Origin: Elusimicrobiaceae bacterium
GTDB taxonomy: Bacteria; Elusimicrobiota; Elusimicrobia; Elusimicrobiales; Elusimicrobiaceae
Direction of reading: 5' to 3'
Assembly: GCA_017501565.1 (NCBI GenBank)
Contig: JAFVWP010000134.1
Coordinates: 1 to 40,122 of the forward strand
Length of the DNA: 40,122 nt
The position numbers and the translations under genes were made by a program. The notes beneath the pieces were generated by a model. It did no database searches. It was not told where the DNA came from and worked only from the letters and a program-made list of their open reading frames with translations. Shown here piece by piece: positions 1 through 8,922 of the stretch; the first letter of the stretch is position 1; every line of letters begins with the position of its first letter.

Positions 1-134
1 CTTTGTTAAAAGGGATTGGGGTCGGGTATGCCCCGGCCGAACTGCCGGAAGAATGTGCGGTGGAAATAGAAATCCACGGACGTCTGATCCCGGCGAAAAA
101 AGTGAAAACGCCGTTTTATAAAAATCGGGTCTAA
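1..134 (+). CDS. gcvT: Glycine cleavage T protein (aminomethyltransferase), C-terminal end only
   Basis: This is the last 43 codons of a gene that begins left of the window, read from base 3 and ending in TAA at 132-134. The C-terminus contains GIGVGYAP, then an IEIHGR strand and a final [10 protein letters not shown]. This matches the usual GcvT tail of the form 'GxxVAKVVKTPFYK'. GcvT takes the aminomethyl group from lipoylated GcvH, passes the one-carbon unit to tetrahydrofolate and releases ammonia. The gcvH gene follows after 14 bases, so this is one operon. Identification rests on the tail motif plus the gcvH-gcvPA-gcvPB context. Confidence 0.88.
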   Translation, partial: LLKGIGVGYAPAELPEECAVEIEIHGRLIPAKKVKTPFYKNRV

Positions 135-148
135 AAAAGGAGAATCTT

Positions 149-526
149 ATGCATACAGCAGAAAACAGCAAATACAGCAAAACGCACGAATGGGCGCATT
201 TAGAAGGGGATATTGCCACCGTGGGCATTAGCGAACATGCCCAACAAGAAATCGGGGACGTAGTTTTTGTGGACTTGCCTAAAGTAGGCACACAAGTCAC
301 CGCGGGACAGAATTGCTGCGTGATAGAGTCGGTCAAATCCGCTTCTGAAATCTATGCACCGCTGAGCGGTGAAATTGTGGAAGTAAACGATGCGTTAACC
401 GCAGATCCTTCCTTAGTAAATTTGCATGCTCACGGCGAAGGGTGGCTGTTTAAAATCAAAGCTTCCGCACCGGCCGAATATGACGCCTTGCTGGACTTAA
501 AAGCCTACCAAGACACTATTAAATAA
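149..526 (+). CDS. gcvH: Glycine cleavage system H protein
   Basis: Lipoyl carrier protein of the glycine cleavage complex, 125 aa, which is the normal size. The start is ATG at 149 with AAAAGGAG just upstream. The N-terminus YSKTHEWA and the lipoylation site [12 protein letters not shown] are diagnostic. The lipoate-bearing lysine is K63. The protein shuttles the aminomethyl intermediate between GcvP, GcvT and dihydrolipoamide dehydrogenase (not encoded in this window). It lies between gcvT and gcvPA and is followed by a terminator-like hairpin, so H protein could be made in excess of P protein; that last point is inference. Confidence 0.96.
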   Translation: MHTAENSKYSKTHEWAHLEGDIATVGISEHAQQEIGDVVFVDLPKVGTQVTAGQNCCVIESVKSASEIYAPLSGEIVEVNDALTADPSLVNLHAHGEGWLFKIKASAPAEYDALLDLKAYQDTIK

Positions 527-533
527 ACTTTTG

Positions 534-563
534 CTTCCCCCGCCCTAGCGGCGGGGGCTTTTT
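534..563 (+). terminator. Terminator-like hairpin between gcvH and gcvPA
   Basis: An 8-bp G/C stem (CCCCCGCC 537-544 with GGCGGGGG 550-557) has a 5-base loop and is followed by CTTTTT. It looks like a complete intrinsic terminator. The Shine-Dalgarno of gcvPA (GAGGGG) begins only about 4 bases after the T run, so gcvPA must be expressed by read-through or from a promoter overlapping the hairpin. Confidence 0.8.
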
Positions 564-574
564 AAGAGGGGACC

Positions 575-1897
575 ATGTTTATATCCAATACTGCTGAAAA
601 CGAAAAAGAAATGTTGCAAAAAATAGGCATTTCTTCGGTGAAGGATTTGTTTAAAGACATTTCGCCGGATTTGTTGTATCCTGCCTTGAATTTGCCGCCC
701 GCTTTGACGGAGCAAGCCTTGCACGCGCATATTAAAGAATTGGCTGCCAAAAATACCAAAATGCTTAATTTTATCGGGGCCGGGTGTGAAGAACACTTTA
801 TTCCTTCTGCCGTAAATGCGCTGAGCCAACGCGGGGAATTTTTGACCGCGTATACGCCGTATCAGGCAGAAGCAAGCCAAGGCACTTTGCAAACTATTTA
901 CGAATTTCAAAGCAGTATTTGCGCTTTGTTCGGCATGGAAGTTTGCAGTGCGTCTCACTATGACGGCGCAACCGCTTTGGCCGAAGCCTGTGCCGCGGCG
1001 CAGCGGGTCAATAACCGCAAGAAAATTTTATATTCCGCCGCGTTGCACCCGCATTATAAAGAAGTCTTGCATACTTACTTAAAAAATGTGCCGGAAATTT
1101 CGTTGCAAGAAGTGCCGTTGAAAAACGGCATTACGGACGGCGAAAAATTAAAAGAATTATTAACCGACGATACGGCTTGTTTTGCCGCGGCGGGGCCTAA
1201 CTTTTTGGGCCAATTGGAGCCGATGGCGGAGTGGAGCGCGCTTGCTCACGAAGCGGGTGCTTTGTTTGTGGCAGTGGTCCATCCGTTGGGGTTGGGAATT
1301 TTGCAAACGCCCGGAGAATATGGGGCAGATTTTGCCGTAGCCGAAGGCCAATGTTTAGGTAATGCCATGCACTTTGGTGGTCCCGGTTTGGGTATTTTTA
1401 CTTGTAAGCAAGCCTATGTGCGCCAAGTGCCCGGCCGCATTGTGGGGATTGCCAAAGACAAAAAAGGCCAACGCAGTTTTGTGCTGACTTTGCAGGCACG
1501 CGAACAACATATCCGTCGTGAAAAAGCCGCTTCCAACATTTGCTCCAACCAAGCTTTGTGTGCTTTGAACGCGTTGATTTATTTAACCTTACTCGGCCCG
1601 CAAGGCATACAGGAAGTTGCTTCGCTTAATGTAGCCCATGCGCATGAATTAAAAGATTTATTACTTCAAGATGGCCATAAAGTAAAATTTGACGGCCCTT
1701 TCTACAATGAGTTTGTTTTAGAATTAAACCGCCCCGCTTGCGAAGTGATAGAAAAGTTAGCCGCTCAAGGCATTTCGGCCGGTTTTGATTTGGGCCGCGT
1801 TTGTGAAAGCCTTAAAAATTGTTTGTTGGTCTGTGTTACCGAAACCAAAACCAAACAAGACTTGCAAACTTATGTCAATGCATTGAGGGGGTGCTAG
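575..1897 (+). CDS. gcvPA: Glycine dehydrogenase (decarboxylating) subunit 1
   Basis: N-terminal half of split P protein, 440 aa, the typical length for GcvPA. The start is ATG 575 with GAGGGG in front. Characteristic stretches are FIGAGCEEHFIPSAV, FLTAYTPYQAEASQG and the region around residues 115-130 (YDGATALAEA). Together with GcvPB it forms the PLP-dependent enzyme that decarboxylates glycine and loads the aminomethyl group onto GcvH. The stop codon is followed one base later by the gcvPB ATG, so the two subunits are translationally coupled, as expected for a heterotetramer. Confidence 0.96.
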   Translation: MFISNTAENEKEMLQKIGISSVKDLFKDISPDLLYPALNLPPALTEQALHAHIKELAAKNTKMLNFIGAGCEEHFIPSAVNALSQRGEFLTAYTPYQAEASQGTLQTIYEFQSSICALFGMEVCSASHYDGATALAEACAAAQRVNNRKKILYSAALHPHYKEVLHTYLKNVPEISLQEVPLKNGITDGEKLKELLTDDTACFAAAGPNFLGQLEPMAEWSALAHEAGALFVAVVHPLGLGILQTPGEYGADFAVAEGQCLGNAMHFGGPGLGIFTCKQAYVRQVPGRIVGIAKDKKGQRSFVLTLQAREQHIRREKAASNICSNQALCALNALIYLTLLGPQGIQEVASLNVAHAHELKDLLLQDGHKVKFDGPFYNEFVLELNRPACEVIEKLAAQGISAGFDLGRVCESLKNCLLVCVTETKTKQDLQTYVNALRGC

Positions 1898-1898
1898 T

Positions 1899-3347
1899 AT
1901 GCAAGAGAACAGCCAACACAATGTATTAAGTATTGAAAAATCGGTACCCGGTCGGCGTGCTTTGCGGTTTGAAAAAGCCGAAAAGGCGGCTAATGCGTAT
2001 TTGCCTACGCAATTTTTGCGCGAAAAAGCCCCCCGCTTGCCGGAAATGAGCGAATTGGATATTGTGCGCCATTTTACCAATTTATCCCGCCTGAACTATT
2101 GTCTGGACAGCCATTTTTATCCGTTGGGTTCTTGTACGATGAAGTATAACCCCAAAGCCTATGACGTGTTGAGCAATTTGGACGGGTTTGCTTCTTTGCA
2201 CCCTTTTGCTCCGCAAGTCGCTGCACAGGGTACTTTAGAGCTTTTGTATAACTTGCAAGAATTGTTGAAAGAAATTACGGGCCTGGCCTGTTTCACCTTG
2301 CAACCCGCGGCCGGGGCTCATGGAGAATTGACCGGTATTTTGACGGCGAAAGCCTATTTTCAAGCCAAAGGCCAGCACCAACGCACGGAAGTAATCGTGC
2401 CGGATACAGCCCACGGCACCAACCCTGCTACGTCTCACATGGCGGGTTATCAGGTGGTTAATATCAAATCCGGCGCCGACGGGTGCGTGGATAAAGAAGC
2501 CTTGCAAAAAGCCTTATCTGACAAAACAGCAGTCGTGATGCTGACAATTCCAAACACGGTGGGTTTGTTTGAAAAAGATATTTGTGAAATTGCGGATATG
2601 GTGCATAAAGCGGGTGCCTTGCTTTATATGGACGGCGCCAACTTTAATGCTTTAATCGGGGTAGCAAAGCCGGCCAGCTTCGGGGTGGATATGATGCACT
2701 TAAATCTGCATAAAACCTTTGCCGCGCCGCATGGCGGTGGCGGGCCCGGTTCGGGTCCGGTCGGGGTAGCGGCTCATTTGGCCGAATTTTTGCCCAAACC
2801 TTTGGTGGAAAAGAAAGACGGCCTTTTTGTGTTCAATGAAAATATGCCCCACAGCCTTGGCAAAATGAAAACTTTTTACGGCAACTTGGCGGTGTGTTTG
2901 CGTGCGTACTGCTTTTTGCGCCAATATGATGCCGATACGTTACGCCAAGTGGCACAGCAAGCTGTTTTGAATGCCAATTATGTACGGGTCGCCTTAAAAG
3001 AATATTTCCCGGCATTTTTTGACCGCGTTTGCATGCACGAATGTGTGTTGACCTTGCAGAAAGAAAAAATGAACGGCATTCGCACGGCAGATATTGCCAA
3101 ACGTTTGTTAGATTACGGTTTCTATGCGCCGACTATTTACTTTCCGCTCATTGTGCCCGAAGCGATGATGATTGAGCCGACAGAAACGGAAAATAAAGAA
3201 AGTTTAGACCGCTTTATAGAAGCTATGAAAAGTATTTTTCAGGAAATTGTGCAAAACCCGGCTTTGGTGCATGATGCCCCGCATCAGCAACCGGTGGGGC
3301 GCATTGATGAAGTAAGTGCGGCCCGCGAGCCTAATTTGCATTGGTAG
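1899..3347 (+). CDS. gcvPB: Glycine dehydrogenase (decarboxylating) subunit 2
   Basis: C-terminal, PLP-binding half of the P protein, 482 aa. Seen in sequence: FYPLGSCTMKYNPK near residue 77, DTAHGTNPATSHMAGY, and the cofactor-lysine region NLHKTFAAPHGGGGPG, where K272 should form the Schiff base. The C-terminal IEPTETENKESLDRF is also typical. The start ATG 1899 lies one base after the gcvPA stop. A strong inverted repeat follows the stop at 3354-3377, before the lipoate ligase-like gene. Confidence 0.96.
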   Translation: MQENSQHNVLSIEKSVPGRRALRFEKAEKAANAYLPTQFLREKAPRLPEMSELDIVRHFTNLSRLNYCLDSHFYPLGSCTMKYNPKAYDVLSNLDGFASLHPFAPQVAAQGTLELLYNLQELLKEITGLACFTLQPAAGAHGELTGILTAKAYFQAKGQHQRTEVIVPDTAHGTNPATSHMAGYQVVNIKSGADGCVDKEALQKALSDKTAVVMLTIPNTVGLFEKDICEIADMVHKAGALLYMDGANFNALIGVAKPASFGVDMMHLNLHKTFAAPHGGGGPGSGPVGVAAHLAEFLPKPLVEKKDGLFVFNENMPHSLGKMKTFYGNLAVCLRAYCFLRQYDADTLRQVAQQAVLNANYVRVALKEYFPAFFDRVCMHECVLTLQKEKMNGIRTADIAKRLLDYGFYAPTIYFPLIVPEAMMIEPTETENKESLDRFIEAMKSIFQEIVQNPALVHDAPHQQPVGRIDEVSAAREPNLHW

Positions 3348-3353
3348 TTTTTT

Positions 3354-3377
3354 CCGGCGCGGTTACGGCCGCGCCGG
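3354..3377 (+). other. G/C-rich stem-loop between gcvPB and the lipoate ligase-like gene
   Basis: Perfect 9-bp inverted repeat (CCGGCGCGG / CCGCGCCGG) around a 6-base loop TTACGG. Only TTCTTCGT separates it from the ATG at 3386, and there is no clean T run after it. It could be a weak terminator, an RNA processing or stability element, or a translation-control hairpin. It supports starting the next gene at 3386, because a start farther upstream would place the hairpin inside the coding sequence. Confidence 0.6.
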
Positions 3378-3385
3378 TTCTTCGT

Positions 3386-4081
3386 ATGGGAAAGCAACTT
3401 CTTACTCCGGCCTTAAATGTTTATGAGCAAATGGCCTTAGACGATACCCTGGCGCATCATGCGTTAGCGGACGGGCCTGTTTTGCGCTTTTATCATTGGG
3501 TGGTGGGGGCTTCGGTTACGTTTGGTTATGGGCAGTTTGTGCAAAGCGTAAAGAAACAATGCCCCGCAGGTAGCGGGCCTATTTGCCGCAGACCGACGGG
3601 AGGCGGGATTGTTTTTCATGGGGAAGATTTAACTTTTAGTTTGATTTTTAAAAATATTTCTGCCCGCCCTAAAGAAATTTATGCCCTTTTGCACGGCGCA
3701 ATAGAAAATGCCTTGTTGGAAAATGGCTCCATGGATATTTTACGCCAAGGGCAAGTGGAAGTGCAAGCTTATGCCCCCACACAAAACGGCCTGGCCAGCG
3801 GTTGTTTCGTAAACCCGGTAGAAAATGATTTGCTCAGCGGCGGAAGGAAAATATTGGGCGGAGCTATCCGCCGTTTTGGAGAAGCGGTATTGTATCAAGG
3901 GTCTTTGCAATGTCCGCACGCGCGCAGTAATGTATTATTTCGGCGTGCGGTGGCACAAGGTGCGGCCCGTTTTTTGCAAGAGCCCTTTGCGGTTTTCCCC
4001 GCACAAGAGTCCTTTTTGGCACAAGCGCGAAAGTTAGCCAAAACCCAATATGAAACTCTTGCCTGGAATGAAAAATTTTAA
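3386..4081 (+). CDS. Lipoate-protein ligase / octanoyltransferase family protein
   Basis: A 231-aa protein of the BPL/LplA/LipB fold. The signature RRPTGGGIVFHGEDLTFSL matches the ligase motif RRxSGGGxVxHxxxxNxS, and GGRKILGGAIRR carries the expected active-site lysine (K155 counted from this start). The likely job is attaching lipoate or octanoate to GcvH, encoded three genes upstream. I chose ATG 3386. An in-frame TTG at 3341 would overlap gcvPB and put the 3354-3377 hairpin inside the gene. No convincing ribosome binding site is visible at either. LplA (free lipoate, ATP) and LipM-like (octanoyl-ACP) activity cannot be separated from sequence alone. The stop overlaps the next ATG (TAATG). 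Confidence 0.85.
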   Translation: MGKQLLTPALNVYEQMALDDTLAHHALADGPVLRFYHWVVGASVTFGYGQFVQSVKKQCPAGSGPICRRPTGGGIVFHGEDLTFSLIFKNISARPKEIYALLHGAIENALLENGSMDILRQGQVEVQAYAPTQNGLASGCFVNPVENDLLSGGRKILGGAIRRFGEAVLYQGSLQCPHARSNVLFRRAVAQGAARFLQEPFAVFPAQESFLAQARKLAKTQYETLAWNEKF

Positions 4082-4770
4082 TGAAAAATGCGATTAAATT
4101 TTTAGTGGCTGTTTTACTCGTGCCCACCACTTTCTTTGCGGTGGCGGAAGTGTGCGCGCAAAGCGGTATAATTATTAAAAATTTTCAAAACGGGGTCGGT
4201 TTTTTAGCTGGGGCGGCCCTGTATTGCGTAATTCATTTTTCTTGTTATCAATTTGAAAGAATGTATGTGTTCGGGCACGAAACCACACACGCGGTGGCGG
4301 CTATGTTTTTTGGGTTTCGGATTCATTCCATATCCGTTAAAAAAGACAGCGGCCACGTTAAAATGGACCGCTGTAACGCCGCAGTGGTGTTGGCTCCGTA
4401 TTTTGTACCTTTTTACGCCGTAATAGCGGGGCTTATTTATTTGGCGGTTCATTTAGTGATAGATGCCTCTGCCTATCGGCCTGTTTTTATGGCGGCGGTA
4501 GGATTTTTTATGGCTTTTCATTGGGTGCAAACTTTCAAAACCCTTTGGGAAACCCAACAGCCGGATTTGAAAATGGCCGGGGGAGTCTTTTTTTCCTGGG
4601 TCATTATCTTGTTATGCAATGCGGCGGTTTTCTCTTTGGTGTTGAAATGTTTGTTTCCGCAAGAGATATTTTTGTTGGAAATGGCCCGCGGTGTAGTGAA
4701 TAGCACCTATAATTTATGGAAAATTGTGATAAACTATATAATAGACCAAATCATAGCCGCGCGCCGATAA
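4081..4770 (+). CDS. Membrane protein with HExxH motif, M50-like
   Basis: A 229-aa integral membrane protein with about five or six hydrophobic segments: residues about 5-25, 38-55, 108-132, 138-155, 168-190, and a weaker C-terminal one. The zinc-protease motif HETTH lies at residues 66-70, on the edge of the second segment, followed by AVAAMFFGFRIHSISVKKDSGHV. This arrangement recalls the M50B-type membrane peptidases or chaperone-like relatives, which carry HExxH then a G-rich turn with a later DxxP-type ligand. I cannot point to the third zinc ligand with certainty. It overlaps the lipoate ligase-like gene by one base and is 7 bases from the AsmA-like gene. The substrate is unknown. Confidence 0.6.
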   Translation: MKNAIKFLVAVLLVPTTFFAVAEVCAQSGIIIKNFQNGVGFLAGAALYCVIHFSCYQFERMYVFGHETTHAVAAMFFGFRIHSISVKKDSGHVKMDRCNAAVVLAPYFVPFYAVIAGLIYLAVHLVIDASAYRPVFMAAVGFFMAFHWVQTFKTLWETQQPDLKMAGGVFFSWVIILLCNAAVFSLVLKCLFPQEIFLLEMARGVVNSTYNLWKIVINYIIDQIIAARR

Positions 4771-4777
4771 TATAAAT

Positions 4778-7093
4778 ATGACGAAAACGGAAAGTAAAAA
4801 GAAGAAAAGAAAAGGCCGAAAAAGAGCCAAAGTTTTTCGCTTTGCGAAAGGGACTTTGTCGCTATTTTTGCGGACCCTTTTGCTGTTGGTGATGTTTGCT
4901 TTTTTATTGTTCGGCGTTTTATGGTTGGGAATCGTCAAAATATTCAATGCCCAGCAAATCAGCGAAACGCTGGTGCAGCGCTTGCAGCAGTTGTTTGACC
5001 GACCGGTGGTTATTTCTTCTTTGGATTTAAAATTCTTAAACGTGGTAGAGCTGAAAGGCTTTGCCGTACTTGATAATGAAGTGCAACCGGGCACTCCTTT
5101 TGTGGCGGCAGAATCGGTTTTAATCAGTTATAAAATGTTGCCGCTGTTGGAAAACAAATTGGTGATAGATGAAATTGTCTTAAAAGGACCGCGCATCAAT
5201 ATTGTCCGCGCCGAAAACGGCAATTTTAACGTACCGCCTGTTCACCGCTCCGAAAATACAAAATCATACAAAAGCCAAGCTACCGGCAAGACCCTAGACG
5301 TAAGTATTGAAGATTGGCGCATAGAAGAAGGCGTGTTGAGTTACAAAGACTTGGGCCGCGGTTTTAGCCATGCGGTATATGGGCTGAATATGCATTTTCC
5401 GAAACTTAAGTTTAATGAACTTTCGCGCTTTCGTTTAAGTACCATTTTCAGAAGCCGTTGGGGGGAAAATATTTCCGATATGGAAATACGCGGTTTCGGG
5501 CAGATTAATTTTGCGGATTTTGATTGGAGTCAATTTGCCTTGCGTAACTTTAAAACGCAAATTTCCTTTTTTCAAAAACCTTTGCAACTGACCTTGGATT
5601 TGGACAATTTGCGCACGCCGTTTTTTAATCTGTCTTTGCAAGCGCCCGCTTTTGATCATCAGGATTTGTCCGTATTTTATAAAAATGCACCTACGTTTAA
5701 TGTGCCGGCTTCTACGTTGACGGCGCGTGGAGTATTGACGGAAGGATATACCTTTTTAACCTTAAATGAGCTGAAAACCAAGACCGATAATTTGAATTTT
5801 ACTTTATCGGGCAGTGCTGATTTTGCCGCCGCCCCCTTTAAGGCCGATGCCGAACTTAAAACCGATTGGCTGGATTTGGCTGTGCTGAGCAAACGTTGGC
5901 CCGCGTTGGCCCGTTTCGGCTTGTCCGGCAAAGGCTCTGTCAGCGCGAGTATAAAGCGGGAAAAAGGGCAAATCTCTTTGCCGTTGGTTACCATCGGTGC
6001 CCAAAAAGCCAAAGGTAATTTTTGGGGATTTTTGGCCGAGAATGTATCAGGCAGTTTTGTGGCTAAGAAAAACTTTTCGGACCTGTATGCCGAAACCACC
6101 CAAGGGCGCGTACAAGTAAAAGACAGCGTTTTTGATAAGTTGAAATTAAACGGCTCTTACCGCAAAGGGGACGTGTATGCTTATATTTCTTCGGCTACGT
6201 TAAACGGCGTACCGCTTAAAATGCGTTTGTCTATTGATGACATTAAAAATAAAAACCGAAAAATAGACACCTCTATTTATTTGAAAAATTTTGACCCGAT
6301 GAACTTTATCGGGGTAGTGATGGATTTTGTAGATATTATTTTAGATATTCCGAAAAAGAAAAACAAACCCGCTCCTGTTCAGACCGGGCAGTTGGCCTGG
6401 ATGCGTAACTTCCGCGACCGGTTGCCCAAGTTTATGCCCAATTTTTCGGGTACTTTGTATGCCGATACTTTTTCCAGCAATGTACTTTCGGGCAAGCGTT
6501 TTAATACGGAGTTTGCCTTTACGGGGTTGCTGCCGGGGGGCAGTGAACTAAACGGCACCTTGGACGTAAAATTAGAAGAAGGTATCATTCATCAAATGGA
6601 TAAATTGGCCGCTGAAGACCAAGCCTTAAACATTACTTTTACGCCGTTTATTATGATGCACCGCATGGAAAGAAGCGGAAGTTTTAAAGTAGGGGAAGTA
6701 TTAAAAGACGTAGCTTTTACAGAAATGGCTGGCTCGGTGGACTTTAAAAATGGCACAATGATTATAAATAATGCCTTTACGCAAGGCCCGGTTATCTCGG
6801 CCGCGGTATCCGGCTGGGTGGATTGGGTACGGGAAACTTTTGAGCTGGTAATTTGGACGATGTTTACCCCGTCTTCTAAAAAAGGCGGTATCTTGGCGGA
6901 GAATTTAACCGACGAATCCGGCAATCCGGCTTTGGCGTTTAAAGTGTCTTCGTCTATGTTGAAGCCGCGTCTTGAAATGATGCGCGCCAAGAAAACCAAA
7001 ACGCAAATAGATACGGCCCGCCGTCGCGGTTTGCGTACGGAATTTACAAAAAGCAGCGATTTTTTGAAAGGAGAGTTCAATGCTAAGAAATAA
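4778..7093 (+). CDS. AsmA-family / DUF748-like envelope protein
   Basis: A 771-aa protein with a highly basic N-terminus (residues 6-20 almost all K/R), one transmembrane segment at about 27-52, and then a long periplasmic part. The first stretch after the membrane (AQQISETLVQRLQQLFDRPV, then EIVLKGPRINIVRAENGNFN) is the typical AsmA N-domain. The rest consists of alternating beta strands as in the repeating beta-groove family, and the C-terminal region around residue 560-700 resembles AsmA_2. Such proteins are now thought to bridge inner and outer membrane for phospholipid transport, which fits a Gram-negative envelope. The 3' end overlaps pyrE by 14 bases. No Shine-Dalgarno is visible before ATG 4778. 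Confidence 0.8.
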   Translation: MTKTESKKKKRKGRKRAKVFRFAKGTLSLFLRTLLLLVMFAFLLFGVLWLGIVKIFNAQQISETLVQRLQQLFDRPVVISSLDLKFLNVVELKGFAVLDNEVQPGTPFVAAESVLISYKMLPLLENKLVIDEIVLKGPRINIVRAENGNFNVPPVHRSENTKSYKSQATGKTLDVSIEDWRIEEGVLSYKDLGRGFSHAVYGLNMHFPKLKFNELSRFRLSTIFRSRWGENISDMEIRGFGQINFADFDWSQFALRNFKTQISFFQKPLQLTLDLDNLRTPFFNLSLQAPAFDHQDLSVFYKNAPTFNVPASTLTARGVLTEGYTFLTLNELKTKTDNLNFTLSGSADFAAAPFKADAELKTDWLDLAVLSKRWPALARFGLSGKGSVSASIKREKGQISLPLVTIGAQKAKGNFWGFLAENVSGSFVAKKNFSDLYAETTQGRVQVKDSVFDKLKLNGSYRKGDVYAYISSATLNGVPLKMRLSIDDIKNKNRKIDTSIYLKNFDPMNFIGVVMDFVDIILDIPKKKNKPAPVQTGQLAWMRNFRDRLPKFMPNFSGTLYADTFSSNVLSGKRFNTEFAFTGLLPGGSELNGTLDVKLEEGIIHQMDKLAAEDQALNITFTPFIMMHRMERSGSFKVGEVLKDVAFTEMAGSVDFKNGTMIINNAFTQGPVISAAVSGWVDWVRETFELVIWTMFTPSSKKGGILAENLTDESGNPALAFKVSSSMLKPRLEMMRAKKTKTQIDTARRRGLRTEFTKSSDFLKGEFNAKK

Positions 7094-7667
7094 TTTAGAC
7101 CTGTTGTCATTATTACAAGAACATGGAGCCATCGTAGAAGGCCACTTTGTGATGCCTTCCGGCTTTCACAGCCAAACGTATATTCAAACGTCTCTTTTGT
7201 TGCAACACCCGAATTTAGCGCAAAAAATCGCGCAGGCTATGTCGGATAAATTCCCTGCCAAAGCTGATGTGGTGATGGCGTTGACTCCTTCTAACTCCGT
7301 TTTGGCTCAAGAAGTGGCGCGTGTGCGCGGTGCAAGAGCGATTTTTGCTTCCAAAGATGCCGACGGCAATATGATTTTAAAACACAATTTTGTGATTAAA
7401 CCCGGCGAAACCATTTTGTTAGTGGACGACGTAACGGTCGGCGGGCGCAAAGTATTGCGGGCCGAAGAAATGGTAAAAGCCGCCGGAGCTAAAGTGTTGG
7501 GTATTGCCGTTATGGTGGACCGCTCTATGGGTATTTTACCCTTAGAATTGCCGTTGCGCGCTTTGCTCTCTTACCCTATTCAAACTTTCACTGCCGCAAA
7601 TTGCCCGTTATGTGCTTCCGGCATTCCGGTCAATGAAGTGGACGATTTAAACAAGGAAAATAATTAA
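7080..7667 (+). CDS. pyrE: Orotate phosphoribosyltransferase
   Basis: A 195-aa enzyme that makes orotidine 5'-monophosphate from orotate and PRPP in pyrimidine synthesis. The PRPP-binding signature TILLVDDVTVGGRK lies at residues 111-124. The N-terminal part GHFVMPSGFHSQTYIQ matches the PyrE substrate region. AAAGGAGAG precedes the ATG. It overlaps the AsmA-like gene at the front and shares TAATG with the methyltransferase gene behind, so it sits in a tightly packed operon. No other pyr genes are present nearby. Confidence 0.93.
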   Translation: MLRNNLDLLSLLQEHGAIVEGHFVMPSGFHSQTYIQTSLLLQHPNLAQKIAQAMSDKFPAKADVVMALTPSNSVLAQEVARVRGARAIFASKDADGNMILKHNFVIKPGETILLVDDVTVGGRKVLRAEEMVKAAGAKVLGIAVMVDRSMGILPLELPLRALLSYPIQTFTAANCPLCASGIPVNEVDDLNKENN

Positions 7668-8839
7668 TGATTGAAATTAAATTAAAACCGAAAGAACACC
7701 GCCGTATTGCGGCGGGACACTATTGGATTTTTTCCAATGAAATTGACGGGTTGGATACGTCTATTGAGCCGGGTAGCATCGTGCGTGTGTTGGACAGCGA
7801 CGGCAATTGCATCGGTACCGGTTTTTTTAATCCGCACAGCCTGATTGCGGTGCGCATGATTCAAAAGGGGCCTGAACCCTTGCCGGAAGATTTTATCTTT
7901 CAAAATTTAGATACGGCTTATGATTACCGCAAAGAATTGGGTATCCGCAAATACGGCCGTATGTGTTACGGCGAGTCTGACAATATGCCCGGGCTTATTG
8001 TGGACCGCTATGGTGATGTATTGGTCGTGGAAATTTTAACGGCCGGTATGGAAAAACAAAAAGACGCCATTACCGCCGCGCTGAAAAAGATTTTTAAACC
8101 CAAAGGTATTTTGTACCGCGCCGACAGCGCTTTCCGCACCTTGGAAGGGTTGGGTAATACCCCGGAAGTGGTGGGGGACGTGCCCGAAAGCGTATTGATT
8201 GAAGAAAACAAAGTAAAATACGAAGTTCCCTTGCGTGTGGGCCAAAAAACGGGTTATTATTATGACCAACGCGAAAACCGCGAATTTTTAAAACCCTACT
8301 TTAAAGATAAATTGGTGGTGGATTTGTATAGCTACATCGGGTCCTTCGGTATTACGGCCGCCTTGGAAGGGGCCGCCCAAGTATGGGGGGTGGATTCTTC
8401 TGCCGCGGCGGTGGAATTTGCCAATAAAAATGCTGAACTCAACGGCGTAAAAGATTTGGCTATTTTCCAACGTGATGATGCCGAACGTATTTTGTCAGCC
8501 ATGAAGAAAAAAGAGCTTCCCGAGCAGCCGGATTTTGTATTGTTGGACCCGCCGGCCTTTGCCAAAAGCCGCAAAAATTTACCGCAAGCGGTGGGGCTGT
8601 ATGTGAAGCTGGTTAAAATGGCTTTGGAAGGATTGGAAAAAGGCGGTTATTTGGCTTTTTCTACTTGCTCTCACCATATTTCCAGAGAATTGTTTATGGA
8701 TATTATTCGCCAGGGTGTCAGCAAATCCGGCAAGCGGGCGGCTCTGTTAGAGTTGCGCGGTCAAGCCAAAGACCACCCGATCTTAATCGGTATGCCGGAA
8801 ACGGACTACCTGCATTTTGCTTTGTTGCAAGTGAGATAA
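7667..8839 (+). CDS. RlmI-like 23S rRNA (cytosine-C5) methyltransferase
   Basis: A 390-aa class I SAM methyltransferase with an N-terminal PUA domain (KEHRRIAAGHYWIFSNEI, then GSIVRVLD and IGTGFFNPHS). A Rossmann core has VVDLYSYIGSFGITAALEGA as motif I, and LLDPPAFAKS with FSTCSHH carries the catalytic cysteine region typical of m5C enzymes of the RlmI/RlmK family. By family, the likely target is C1962 of 23S rRNA. It is the last gene of the long plus-strand operon. A weak 6-bp inverted repeat (8842-8865) follows the stop. Confidence 0.88.
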   Translation: MIEIKLKPKEHRRIAAGHYWIFSNEIDGLDTSIEPGSIVRVLDSDGNCIGTGFFNPHSLIAVRMIQKGPEPLPEDFIFQNLDTAYDYRKELGIRKYGRMCYGESDNMPGLIVDRYGDVLVVEILTAGMEKQKDAITAALKKIFKPKGILYRADSAFRTLEGLGNTPEVVGDVPESVLIEENKVKYEVPLRVGQKTGYYYDQRENREFLKPYFKDKLVVDLYSYIGSFGITAALEGAAQVWGVDSSAAAVEFANKNAELNGVKDLAIFQRDDAERILSAMKKKELPEQPDFVLLDPPAFAKSRKNLPQAVGLYVKLVKMALEGLEKGGYLAFSTCSHHISRELFMDIIRQGVSKSGKRAALLELRGQAKDHPILIGMPETDYLHFALLQVR

Positions 8840-8882
8840 TAGACGGAAAAATAAAATTCTCCGTCGGAAAATGTAGTTTTAT

Positions 8883-8911
8883 TTTTCAAACCCGTTTATT
8901 TTTGTTATAAT
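8883..8911 (+). promoter_or_regulatory. Promoter of tRNA-Phe
   Basis: A perfect TATAAT (8906-8911) is preceded by TG one base earlier (extended -10). It lies 12 bases before the tRNA. TTTTCA at 8883-8888 gives a 17-base spacer as a possible -35. Confidence 0.75.
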
Positions 8912-8922
8912 ATATGGGTAAT

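Noticed and set aside
3341-3385. TTG start for the lipoate ligase-like gene
   Set aside because: It would overlap gcvPB and translate through a perfect G/C-rich hairpin; ATG 3386 suits the family length better.
8842-8865. Terminator behind the RlmI-like gene
   Set aside because: Only a 6-bp stem with a 12-base loop and no proper T run; too weak to list as a terminator.
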